Shown here piece after piece: positions 49,394-57,247 of a stretch of DNA of 64,000 nucleotides. The translations under genes were made by a program, and so were the position numbers. Source of the DNA: Rhodospirillales bacterium (GTDB lineage: Bacteria > Pseudomonadota > Alphaproteobacteria > Reyranellales > Reyranellaceae); assembly GCA_016185145.1 (NCBI GenBank), contig JACPOB010000183.1, positions 85,212 to 149,211 on the forward strand. Direction: 5' to 3'. Numbering within the stretch: position 1 is the first letter of the stretch; each line of letters starts with the position of its first letter. The notes below the pieces were generated by a model, which saw only the letters and a list, made by a program, of their open reading frames with translations, ran no database searches and was not told the DNA's origin.

Positions 49394-49838
49394 GGTGGCG
49401 CATGGCCTCGCCCGCGGCTTCGAGCAGGGCGATGTCGTCGACGTCGGGATCGGGCTCAGGCTCAGGGGGCGTGTCACGCCAGTTCCGGGGGCGGCGATGG
49501 CGCAGCCAGACGATGCAGGCCTGGACGTGGGGCGGATAGTGGACGGTGCTGGTGACGGGCTTGAGCTCGCCGCCAATGACGATCTCGCGCTCGACCTTGC
49601 GGTCATAGCCGACGGCGCGGACGTAGAGGCTGCGCGCGACGCGGGCATCGGCGCCGACGCGGCCACTCTTCACGGCCATCTCGAAGTCCCGGTGGCGGGC
49701 GATCCAGTTGTCGATGGTACTGGTCGAGACGTCGAAGAATTCGGCCAGTTCGGCATTGGTCGCGCCGAGCAGGCAGTAATTGTGCGCTTGATCGCACAGG
49801 TCGGGATGGAATTTGGTGGGGCGGCCCATGATGGTCAT
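49380..49838 (-). CDS. phage terminase small subunit
   Basis: Predicted 152-residue DNA-recognition subunit. It opens MGRPTKFHPDLCDQAHNYCLLGATNAELAEFFDVSTSTIDNWIARHRDF, a helix-turn-helix typical of terminase small subunits, and ends in an acidic tail (PEPEPDPDVDDIALLEAAG). The start may be the ATG at 49838 or the one three codons later (MGRPTKF); neither has a strong ribosome site. It overlaps the large subunit gene by 14 bases. Confidence 0.85.
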   Translation of the reverse strand: MTIMGRPTKFHPDLCDQAHNYCLLGATNAELAEFFDVSTSTIDNWIARHRDFEMAVKSGRVGADARVARSLYVRAVGYDRKVEREIVIGGELKPVTSTVHYPPHVQACIVWLRHRRPRNWRDTPPEPEPDPDVDDIALLEAAGEAMRHHDGD

Positions 49839-49847
49839 GAGCGCATT

Positions 49848-49885
49848 ATAACCATAGTTCGACTGATTGCAAGCACTTTGGTTAT
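49848..49885. promoter_or_regulatory. inverted repeat upstream of the terminase pair
   Basis: ATAACCA at 49848-49854 and its complement TGGTTAT at 49879-49885 flank 24 AT-richer bases, 10-47 bases upstream of the terminase small subunit start. It could be an operator or a terminase binding site. The rest of the gap to 50027 shows no gene. Confidence 0.35.
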
Positions 49886-50027
49886 CGCCCGGACACTTCT
49901 CCGTGGTGCCGACTTTTTGGGTACAGAGAGCGGGTATCGATAGAAGCTCAGTTCGTCGAGCACACCATATCTTGATGCTTGCAGTGCTGGCACAGCGACG
50001 TGCAGATCGCCCTGTTCGGCTGCCAGC

Positions 50028-50786
50028 TCATCGGGCGGTGCGCACGACCCGTCTCAAGAAGACGCGCTCGAGCCACGTAAGCTCGGGGTGCCAAAAGGTG
50101 ATCATCAAGGTGTAGCGCATCTGCGTTCCCGCATGTTCCACCCAATGGACGAAGCTGTCGTCGAACACGAGAACCTCGCCGTCGTTGTATTCTGCGGGCT
50201 TGCCGGCCACCCAGATACGAGCCCCCGCGCAGCCGTCCAATCCGAGGTGGGCCACCAAGCTGGCATTGGTCGGACCAGAGTGAGGATGAAGGGAGCCTCC
50301 CGGCTCAATGGCAGAGAAGCAAACGTGAAAGCCATTGTGCGGAACCTGTCGCAGCAGCTCGGCTGTCCGCGGGCAAGCCGCAAGATGCTCTCGAATGGGC
50401 CGGCCCAGAAGGTGGAAATAGTATGCCGTCCAGCGCTTGGGGTTGAGATCCGAATCGTAGCGGGCCAGCGCGAAGGATCTCTGGACGTCGGCGAGCTCCT
50501 CCCTGATTTCGGGCAGAACTTGTCTCAGCCGTTGCGTCCAGGGGTGGTCTCGAAGATCGTGAATCGGCGTTGCCTTCAAAGCAGGCAAGAGCGGCAGCCA
50601 AGGAAGCTGGTGCTCGTGCATGGACGGCCCCCGTCCATCTCCATGCAGGGCCTTGGCCAGTCGACGAGGCATGGCAAGCAGCCATGAAATCGCGCGAAAG
50701 ATCACCAGCTTGACCGCACCCGTCTTGGCGCGGAAAGCCGCGTTTTCCGACTGGATCGTCGTCAGCCACTCGTCGAGCGCTTGCAT
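50028..50786 (-). CDS. aspartyl/asparaginyl beta-hydroxylase-family oxygenase
   Basis: Predicted 252-residue Fe(II)/2-oxoglutarate oxygenase of the Asp/Asn hydroxylase family (also LpxO-like). Iron and cosubstrate residues are visible in SLHPHSGPTNASLVAHLGL and FDDSFVHWVEHAGTQMRYTLMITFWHPEL, with the second His of the site in WVEHAG and the Arg in QMRYTL. An N-terminal amphipathic stretch precedes the domain. Substrates of relatives include lipid A and peptide side chains. It neighbours the phage-derived island and is not obviously part of it. Confidence 0.85.
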   Translation of the reverse strand: MQALDEWLTTIQSENAAFRAKTGAVKLVIFRAISWLLAMPRRLAKALHGDGRGPSMHEHQLPWLPLLPALKATPIHDLRDHPWTQRLRQVLPEIREELADVQRSFALARYDSDLNPKRWTAYYFHLLGRPIREHLAACPRTAELLRQVPHNGFHVCFSAIEPGGSLHPHSGPTNASLVAHLGLDGCAGARIWVAGKPAEYNDGEVLVFDDSFVHWVEHAGTQMRYTLMITFWHPELTWLERVFLRRVVRTAR

Positions 50787-50926
50787 GGGTCAGCCCGTCT
50801 TTGCCGGTCACCATCAAGAGGCATGCATTATTGCAAGACTTCCGCGCGGCGCCGATCGGTATGTTCGCGAAACACCACAAGGTTAACCGACAACGTTTAA
50901 TTCAGTTGAAACTTTGGCGACGACGA

Positions 50927-52330
50927 CTACTTGTCGTCTCCTTCCGCACCCTCGACCTCGAAGACGAGCTTCTGCAGCCCGGGCTGCCGCTCGGGCGAGA
51001 GAACCACCGATACTTTCAGGCGGCCACGCGCACACGCCAGCGTGAAATGTCCGGCCAGCGCGTGCTCGGGCTCGATCGTCTCGACCGTGCCCTCGCCCAA
51101 CCTCTTCTTCAGGTCGGCGAGCTCGGCGTTGCGCAGGGACGGCGGCGTGTCGAGCAGCAGGTTCGGCGCGCACGCCTCTGCCACGTCCTCGATCCGGCCC
51201 GAGGCCCAGGCCACGACCACGGCGTCGACGGCGCGCCTGAGCGCCGGCGACGGGGCGACGGGCGGGCGCTTCGGCGCAGCCTCGTGCAGGATCTGCGCCA
51301 GCAGCGGCGTCAGCTTGGACATCGGCGCGTAGGTGCGGTTGGCGAAGGCGAACACGCCCCAGCCGCGGTCGGGCATCAGCAGCACGTGCGACCCGTAACC
51401 CGGCAGGCCGCCGGGATGGTGCAGCAAGCGGCCGAGCCGCTTGTCGCTCGCATTCATCAGGCCGTAGCCATAGGCGGTGGGCCGCGGCTCGGGCCCGTCC
51501 GACTGGAAGGGCGGAGCATGATAGAGCGCCATCTCGCGCACGCTGGCGCGTCGGACCGGGCCGGTCTCGGGATCGTCGCGCGCCGGCCAGGCCGCGAGCA
51601 GGAAGGCGACCCAGCGCGCGTAGTCCGGCGCCGTCGTGACCAACCCGCCCATGGCGCCGACCTCGCCGTCCGGCTCGATGCGCTCGCGCGACCAGGCCTC
51701 GCCGTCGAGGCGGTAGCCGAAGGCATAGTCGCCGCCCGCCGCCGCGACCGCGTCGAAGGTCGTGCGCGTCATGCCGAGCGGCGCGAGGAAGAGGCGCCGC
51801 ACGTAATCCTGATAGGATTCGCCGCTCACGTTGGTCAGCACTCGGCCGAGCAGCGCATAGCCCAGGTTGGAATACTCGTAAGCGAGGCCCGGCGCGCGGG
51901 CGAACAGGGTGCCGGTGGCGATCAGCTCGTCGAGCCCGGCCGGCGTCATGCCGAGCGCGCGGTCGCCCCACGGATCGTCGGTGACGAAGCCCGCGACGTG
52001 GCACAGGAGATCGCGCACCGTGACGGGCTTGCTGTCGGCGGTGGCGGGCTTCACCGCTGCGAATTGCGGCACGTACTCGGCGAGCGGCGCGTCGAGCGCG
52101 ACCTTGCCGGCGTCGCGCAGCGACAGGATCGCGAGCGCCGTCATGTTCTTGGTCATCGAGGCGATGCGGAAGGCGGTCTCCCGTCCCACCGGCCGTTCGG
52201 CCTCGCGGTCGGCCAGCCCGATTGCCGTGACATGGACGAGCCGCCCCTGATCGACGATGCCCGCGACGAGGCCGGGCAGCTTGTGCTCCTCGGCGAAAGC
52301 CGCCGAGGCGGCGTCGATTTCGACAAACAT
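50927..52330 (-). CDS. serine hydrolase, class C beta-lactamase fold with extra C-terminal domain
   Basis: Predicted 467-residue serine hydrolase. SxxK is Ser58-Met-Thr-Lys61, the second motif is Tyr-Ser-Asn in AYEYSNLGYALLGR, and the third region is LHHPGGLPGYGSHVLLMPD (HxG type). After about residue 345 a further domain (VDAVVVAWASGRIEDVAEAC to the end) of beta-rich character follows, as in DUF3471-bearing peptidases of this group. No signal peptide is apparent. The start is the ATG at 52330. It is divergent from the deleted SDR gene. Confidence 0.87.
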   Translation of the reverse strand: MFVEIDAASAAFAEEHKLPGLVAGIVDQGRLVHVTAIGLADREAERPVGRETAFRIASMTKNMTALAILSLRDAGKVALDAPLAEYVPQFAAVKPATADSKPVTVRDLLCHVAGFVTDDPWGDRALGMTPAGLDELIATGTLFARAPGLAYEYSNLGYALLGRVLTNVSGESYQDYVRRLFLAPLGMTRTTFDAVAAAGGDYAFGYRLDGEAWSRERIEPDGEVGAMGGLVTTAPDYARWVAFLLAAWPARDDPETGPVRRASVREMALYHAPPFQSDGPEPRPTAYGYGLMNASDKRLGRLLHHPGGLPGYGSHVLLMPDRGWGVFAFANRTYAPMSKLTPLLAQILHEAAPKRPPVAPSPALRRAVDAVVVAWASGRIEDVAEACAPNLLLDTPPSLRNAELADLKKRLGEGTVETIEPEHALAGHFTLACARGRLKVSVVLSPERQPGLQKLVFEVEGAEGDDK

Positions 52331-52445
52331 CGGGCCACCATAGCGGGACCGAGCGGCAGGCGTCGCCTGCCGTCGCGGTGGTGTTGCGGGTGACGATAGC
52401 GCCGGGCACGATGCCGCCTGACGCCGTCCGGACTTGGGGGACACC

Positions 52446-52865
52446 ATGGATCTCGATGGAAAGGTCGCCTTCGTCACCGGCGGGTCGGGCGACATCGGAA
52501 AGGCGATCGCGCAGGCGCTCGCCGGGGCCGGCAGCGATGTCGTCGTCTCCTATGTGGGCGATGCCGGGCGGGCCGACGCGGCGGTCGAAGCGGTCCGGAA
52601 GGCCGGCCGGCAGGGCCACGCCGTGCAGCTCGATCAACGCGACCCCAAATCGATCGATGCCTGCGTCAAAAAGGTGACGGGGCAGTTCGGGCGGCTCGAC
52701 ATCCTCGTCAACAACGCCGCGTGGAATATCGGCATCCCTTTCAGGGAGCTCGATTCGGGAAGCGCCGATGACATCGCGCAAATGGCGGTAGCCTATTGCC
52801 GGGCGGACAGCGTGACGGGCCAAACGATCGTCGTCGACGGCGGAGCCCCGATAGGGATGCGTTGA
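52446..52865 (+). pseudogene. SDR with internal in-frame deletion
   Basis: A 139-residue SDR that reads normally at both ends: TGGSGDIG cofactor motif, ILVNNAAWNIGIPFREL, and the typical C-terminal CRADSVTGQTIVVDGG. The middle of about 100 residues is missing between RELDSGSADD and IAQMAVAY, removing the catalytic Ser and the Tyr-x3-Lys pair (family length about 250). The frame is kept, so a short protein could be made, but it cannot be a working dehydrogenase. ATG is at 52446. The repeat at 52882 lies 17 bases downstream. Confidence 0.8.
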
Positions 52866-52881
52866 GCGCTCATGGTCTTCT

Positions 52882-52920
52882 GGACCGCGAGCTTCCAGCT
52901 CGCTCATGAGCGCGCGGTCC
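52882..52920. repeat. family C palindromic repeat, copy 1
   Basis: GGACCGCG at 52882-52889 pairs with CGCGGTCC at 52913-52920. Inside, GCGAGC-ttcca-GCTCGC forms a second hairpin and CGCTCATGAGCG a palindrome. The same layout begins at 63961. It lies just past the deleted SDR gene. Confidence 0.75.
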
Positions 52921-53024
52921 GGAAGAGCATGAGAGGTCGACGGCCTTCTCGAATTGGAGCAGGCTGGCGGCGGCCGGGCATGCAAAGCGACAACCGAAGA
53001 AGTCCGACAGCCAGGAGGAACGCC

Positions 53025-54188
53025 ATGAAAGCAGCAGCCGACAAGGTTCTGAAGGATGCGGTGAGCAAGGGCGACGTGCCGGGAGTCGTCGCCACCGCGA
53101 CGGACGCCAAAGGCACGACCTACGAGGGCGGCTTCGGCAAGCGCACGCTGGGCGAGCCGGCCGAGATGACGCCCGACACCGTGGTGTGGATCGCTTCGAT
53201 GACCAAGGCGGTCACCGGCGCGGCCGCCATGCAGCTGGTCGAGCGCGGCAAGCTTTCGCTCGACGGGCCGGCCAGGGAGATGATCCCGGCGCTGGGCGAA
53301 GTCGGCGTGCTCGACGGCTTCGACGCCGCCGGCAAGCCCAGGACGCGCAAGCCCAAGCGCGACATCACCCTGCGCCACCTGCTGACCCATACCGCGGGCT
53401 TCGGCTACGACATCTGGAGCCCCGAGATCGCCAAGTACATGGAGGCGATGGAGATACCGGGCATCATCAGTTGCCAGGACAAGGCGCTGACCACGCCGTT
53501 GCTGTTCGATCCCGGCGAGCGCTGGTTCTACGGCATCAACATCGACTTCGCCGGCAAGATGGTCGAAGCGGCGAGCGGCCAGAAGCTCGGCAACTACATG
53601 CAGGACAACCTGTTCGGCCCGCTCGGCATGGCGAGCACGGCGTTCCGCATCACCGACGACATGCGCGGGCGCCTGGCCAGGATCCATCATCGCGGCGCCG
53701 ACGTCGCGCTCACGCCCGATCCCAGCATCGAGATCCCACAGGAGCCGGAGTTCGAGATGGGCGGCGGCGGGCTCTACAGCACGGCGGGCGACTACTTGAA
53801 GTTCGTGCGCATGATGCTGAACGAGGGCAAGTCGGACAAAGGCGAGGCCGTGCTGAAGCCGGCAACGGTCGCCGCGATGTCGAAGAACGCCATGGGCGAC
53901 TGCAAGGTCTGCCTGCTCGAGACCGCCGCCCCGCCCTTCTCCAACGACGCCGAGTTCTTCCCCGGCATCGAAAAGCAGTGGGGCCTCTCCTTCATGATCA
54001 ACAATGCCGAAGCGCCGACCGGACGCTCGCCCGGGTCGCTGGCCTGGGCGGGACTCGCCAACACCTACTACTGGATCGACCAGAAGAAAGGTGTCGGCGG
54101 CGTCTACGCCACCCAGGTCCTGCCCTTCGCCGACGTGAAGTCGCTGCCGCTGTTCTATGCCTTCGAAAGCGCGGTGTACGGGCGGTAG
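53025..54188 (+). CDS. serine hydrolase, class C beta-lactamase fold
   Basis: Predicted 387-residue serine hydrolase, probably an esterase. SxxK is Ser58-Met-Thr-Lys61, the second motif is Tyr in WFYGINIDFAG and the third region is GSLAWAGLANTYYWID. MTPDTVVWIASMTKAVTGAAAMQLVERGKL is classic for the EstB-like group. AGGAGG lies 7-12 bases before the ATG; the open 5' extension crosses repeat sequence and is not coding. No signal peptide is visible. A family A repeat follows the stop. Confidence 0.9.
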   Translation: MKAAADKVLKDAVSKGDVPGVVATATDAKGTTYEGGFGKRTLGEPAEMTPDTVVWIASMTKAVTGAAAMQLVERGKLSLDGPAREMIPALGEVGVLDGFDAAGKPRTRKPKRDITLRHLLTHTAGFGYDIWSPEIAKYMEAMEIPGIISCQDKALTTPLLFDPGERWFYGINIDFAGKMVEAASGQKLGNYMQDNLFGPLGMASTAFRITDDMRGRLARIHHRGADVALTPDPSIEIPQEPEFEMGGGGLYSTAGDYLKFVRMMLNEGKSDKGEAVLKPATVAAMSKNAMGDCKVCLLETAAPPFSNDAEFFPGIEKQWGLSFMINNAEAPTGRSPGSLAWAGLANTYYWIDQKKGVGGVYATQVLPFADVKSLPLFYAFESAVYGR

Positions 54189-54207
54189 GGCGGGTTCGAC
54201 TCACCGA

Positions 54208-54319
54208 CACCTCACCCTGAGGAGCGGTCCGGAGGACCGCGTCTCGAAGGGTGGGCCCCAGTCTTGGTGTTGCCCACCCTTCGAGACGGGCGCTGCGCGC
54301 CCTCCTCAGGGCGAGGTGG
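54208..54319. repeat. family A palindromic repeat, copy 2
   Basis: Same nested design as at 4839: an outer arm CCTCACCCTGAGGAGC, inner arm CGTCTCGAAGGGTGGG, a short centre, then the complements ending near 54319 (outer arm diverged to CTCCTCAGGGCGAGG). It lies between convergent genes and its right end supplies the last codons of the sugar isomerase-like gene. Confidence 0.85.
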
Positions 54320-55175
54320 TGTTGGGCCTCAGGTCGGAAGGCAGCTGCTCCAGGAACCGGAAGCTCGTCGCGACGCTTGCCAGCGGATCGGGCGAGTCGT
54401 CCTGCTCGACGAAGAGATGCCGCACGCCGGCGAGAAGCGCGGTGCGGACGATCTCTTCCATGGGCAGGACGCCGCTGCCGACTTCCACGGTCGAGCCGTC
54501 CGCGCCGAGGTCCTTCAGGTGCACGAGCGCGATCCGGTTCGCGCCGTTCCTCAGGTGCTGCACCGGATCCAGTCCAGCCTTGGCGACCCAGTATACATCG
54601 AGCTCGAGCTTGACGTCGTGCGGATCGGTTTCCGTCAGCAGAAGGCGGAACGGAGTCGCGCCGTCGTCGAACGGCGCGAATTCGAAATCGTGGTTGTGAT
54701 AGGCGAGCACGAGGTCCTGGCTGCGAGCGGCGCGCCCGATCCCGTTCAGAGCCCGACAGACCTTTTTCCAATCGTCAGCCGTCCTGCGTTCCCCGGCGTC
54801 GACCGACGGGCACACTACATAGGTCGCTCCGAGAGTACGTGCCTCCGCGACAACCGCAGCGAAGTCTCCGCGGAGGCTGTCGTAGCTCGCGTGCATCGAC
54901 GGCGCCTGCAGCCCGTAGCGCTGCAGGCTCTCGCGCATGGATCGCGCCGCGACGCCGGGCAAGTCCGCGAGCTCGACCTCGCGATAGCCGATGTCGGCAA
55001 CGCGCCTCAGCGTGCCCCCGACGTCGGCAGCGAGAGCATCCCGCACGGTGTAGAGCTGCAAGCCGGGACGCCACGGCGGGCGCGGTTGCGCGAGAACGCC
55101 GAGCGGCACGGCAAATCCCGCCGGCACGGCCAGGAGAGATCGCCTGGAAAACGCTCCGGTGCGCCCGTGGCTCAT
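54306..55175 (-). CDS. exported sugar phosphate isomerase/epimerase-like protein
   Basis: Predicted 289-residue TIM-barrel protein of the xylose isomerase-like/IolE group. A Tat-like leader (FSRRSLLAVPAGFAVPLGVLAQ) suggests export, unusual for an isomerase but known in this family. It has WRPGLQLYTVRDALAAD, ELADLPG, LAYHNHDFEF (metal His and Glu) and VKLELDVYWV. The last codons (LRPNTTSP) lie in the family A repeat, which may have replaced the original end. Its ATG overlaps the glucokinase stop by 4 bases. Confidence 0.8.
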   Translation of the reverse strand: MSHGRTGAFSRRSLLAVPAGFAVPLGVLAQPRPPWRPGLQLYTVRDALAADVGGTLRRVADIGYREVELADLPGVAARSMRESLQRYGLQAPSMHASYDSLRGDFAAVVAEARTLGATYVVCPSVDAGERRTADDWKKVCRALNGIGRAARSQDLVLAYHNHDFEFAPFDDGATPFRLLLTETDPHDVKLELDVYWVAKAGLDPVQHLRNGANRIALVHLKDLGADGSTVEVGSGVLPMEEIVRTALLAGVRHLFVEQDDSPDPLASVATSFRFLEQLPSDLRPNTTSP

Positions 55176-56137
55176 CGGCGCGGATGGATACGCGCCAGAT
55201 GGGCCAGGCCGATGAAGGCCGGCGTCGGATGCACGATGACCGCGGTCGGGATGTGCGCGAGATAGCTCGACAAGCGTCCCTTGGCCTCGAACCGCTCACG
55301 GAAGGCCGAGGCGCGCAGGAAATCGGTGAAGCGCGGCGCTATCCCGCCGCCGATGAACACGCCGCCGCGCGCGCCCAGGGTCAGCGCGACGTTGCCTGCG
55401 ACGCTGCCCAGGAAGGCGCAGAACAATTCCAGGGCCTCGCGGCTCACCTTGCAATCGTCGGCGAGCGCATGAGCCACGATCTCGCTGCTGTCGCGCTCGG
55501 GCACGGCCTCGTCGTCGATGCGCGCGATGGCGTGATAAAGCTGGATCAGGCCCGATCCGGAGAGCACGCGCTCGACCGAGACGTGGTGGAACTGCTGGCG
55601 CAGGGCCAGGATGACGGCGTCCTCGCGCCGATTCTCGCTGGACAAGGTGGCATGGCCGCCCTCCGTCACCAGGACGACCTCGGCCTCGCCGGCGAACACC
55701 ATGGCCGCCAATCCGAAGCCGGTGCCGGGGCCCATCACGGCCATGGTGCCGCGGTCGCCGGCGCGCGGCATGCCCAGGGTCACGATGTCCGCGGGCCGCA
55801 GGTCGGGCAGCGACCAGGCAAGCGCCTCGAAGTCGTTCATCACCGCCACGTCGCTCATGCCGAGGCCCTTGGCGATGCGCTCCGAATCGACGATCCAGGC
55901 GGCGTTGGTGAGTGCGATCCGCCCGCCGTCGACGGGCCCCGCGGCCGCGATCAGCGCCCGCTTGGGTGAATGGCCCTTGGCCGGCCCCTCCAGGAAGGCG
56001 CGCGCCGCCTCGATCGGCGAGCCGTAGTCCGAAACGGCATAAGTCTCGGACGCGGCAAGCTCGCTGCCTTCCAGCAGCGCGAAGCGGGCGTTGGTGGCGC
56101 CGATATCGGCGATCAAGGCGGGGGCAGCCGGTGTCAT
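55172..56137 (-). CDS. glk: glucokinase, Glk family
   Basis: Predicted 321-residue ATP-dependent glucokinase. ALIADIGATNARFALL is the phosphate-1 motif. AVMNDFEALAWSLP carries the catalytic Asp, and MGPGTGFGLAAM with VTEGGHATLSSENRRED (sugar-binding Glu/His) follows. GGVFIGGGIAPRF is near the C-terminus. AAGGAGG precedes the ATG at 56137; the longer frame is rejected. It is coupled to the exported isomerase-like gene and divergent from a sugar-porter remnant and a second, unrelated glucokinase. Confidence 0.93.
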   Translation of the reverse strand: MTPAAPALIADIGATNARFALLEGSELAASETYAVSDYGSPIEAARAFLEGPAKGHSPKRALIAAAGPVDGGRIALTNAAWIVDSERIAKGLGMSDVAVMNDFEALAWSLPDLRPADIVTLGMPRAGDRGTMAVMGPGTGFGLAAMVFAGEAEVVLVTEGGHATLSSENRREDAVILALRQQFHHVSVERVLSGSGLIQLYHAIARIDDEAVPERDSSEIVAHALADDCKVSREALELFCAFLGSVAGNVALTLGARGGVFIGGGIAPRFTDFLRASAFRERFEAKGRLSSYLAHIPTAVIVHPTPAFIGLAHLARIHPRR

Positions 56138-56269
56138 GCGTCGATACCTCCTTGCGTGCAGCAATGGTCCCGAACCGATGTTGACGCCCGGGAGCCATCG
56201 CGGGTTCCCGATCCAACCGAACCTCCGGTACATTTACGTCCCAGGGAGAAACGTCATCAAGTCGCGCCC

Positions 56270-56506
56270 ATGATCTATTTCCTCGCCGGCGTTGCGGCAA
56301 TCGCCACGGGGCCGGGGCTCGCCTTCACCTTCGCGGTCTTCGCGGTGATCTGCCTCGGCGGCATCGCCTTCACCCTGCTGCGCATGCCCGAGACGACGGG
56401 TTATTCTCTCGAGGCGATCGAAAAGCACCTGCGCTCGGGCAAGCCGCTGGCGTCGCTGCGTCGGGATAGCTTTGTCGGCGTGACGGTGGCGGTTGCAGGC
56501 AAGTGA
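56270..56506 (+). pseudogene. C-terminal remnant of an MFS sugar porter
   Basis: A 78-residue frame from ATG 56270 with two hydrophobic segments and then LLRMPETTGYSLEAIEKHLRSGKP. PET(K/T)G-x-SLE-x-IE is the signature immediately after the last helix of sugar-porter-family MFS transporters. Only the final helix or two and the tail survive, against about 450 residues in a full transporter. It sits between two glucokinase genes, so a glucose uptake gene was probably lost here. It may still be translated. Confidence 0.7.
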
Positions 56507-56537
56507 AATGACGGGGCTGACACTCGGAGGACGCACG

Positions 56538-57242
56538 ATGGACGGCGCACACAAACTCACGCTGGGGATCGACATAGGCGGCACCGGCCTCAAGGCGGCG
56601 GTCGTCGACGAAGACGCGCGGATGCTCACCGATCGGGTGCGCGTGGCAACGCCGATCGGGGCGCCGCCGGCGAAGTTCGTCGAGGTGCTGGCCGGCCTGG
56701 TCGCCCCGCTGGGCGCCTTCGACCGCGTCGCCGTCGGCTTTCCCGGCGTCGTGCGCAACGGTCGGGTGCTGACCGCGGCGAACCTCGGCAACGACACGTG
56801 GATCGGCTTCGACCTCGCCCAGGCGCTCGAGGCGTCCCTGGCGAAGCCGGTGCGGATCGCCAACGACGCCGACCTGCAGGGCCTGGCCGTGATCGCCGGC
56901 AAGGGCGTCGAGATGGTCATCACCTTGGGGACGGGCTTCGGCACGGGCCTCTACCTCGATGGGCGGCTGGCGCCGCACCTGGAGATCGCCCATCACCCCT
57001 TCCGCCACGGCGAGACCTACGACCAGCAGCTCGGCAACGTCGCACGCAAGGAGATCGGCGGCTCGCGCTGGAACAAGCGCGTGGAAAAGGCGATCGGCAA
57101 CATGCGGCGGCTGACCAACTTCGATCACCTGTTCATCGGCGGCGGCAACGCCAAGAAGATCGACTTCGCCCTCGCGCCGGACGTCACCGTGATCTCGAAC
57201 GAGGCCGGCATGGAGGGCGGCGTCGCGCTGTGGCGCCACTGA
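56538..57242 (+). CDS. ppgK: polyphosphate glucokinase-like ROK protein
   Basis: Predicted 234-residue sugar kinase of the polyphosphate glucokinase group within ROK. LGIDIGGTGLKAAVVD is the phosphate-1 motif, VANDADLQGL carries the catalytic Asp, and TLGTGFGTGLYLDGRLAPHLEIAHHPF is the phosphate-2/adenosine region. ARKEIGGSRWNKRVEKAI resembles the PPGK-specific C-terminal part. CGGAGG lies before the ATG. Use of polyphosphate is inferred from family resemblance. Confidence 0.78.
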   Translation: MDGAHKLTLGIDIGGTGLKAAVVDEDARMLTDRVRVATPIGAPPAKFVEVLAGLVAPLGAFDRVAVGFPGVVRNGRVLTAANLGNDTWIGFDLAQALEASLAKPVRIANDADLQGLAVIAGKGVEMVITLGTGFGTGLYLDGRLAPHLEIAHHPFRHGETYDQQLGNVARKEIGGSRWNKRVEKAIGNMRRLTNFDHLFIGGGNAKKIDFALAPDVTVISNEAGMEGGVALWRH

Positions 57243-57247
57243 CGCCG

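Noticed and set aside
50883..53690. A 935-codon minus-strand frame
   Set aside because: It runs antisense to one serine hydrolase and the SDR and in a shifted frame over another serine hydrolase; composition is that of a shadow frame.
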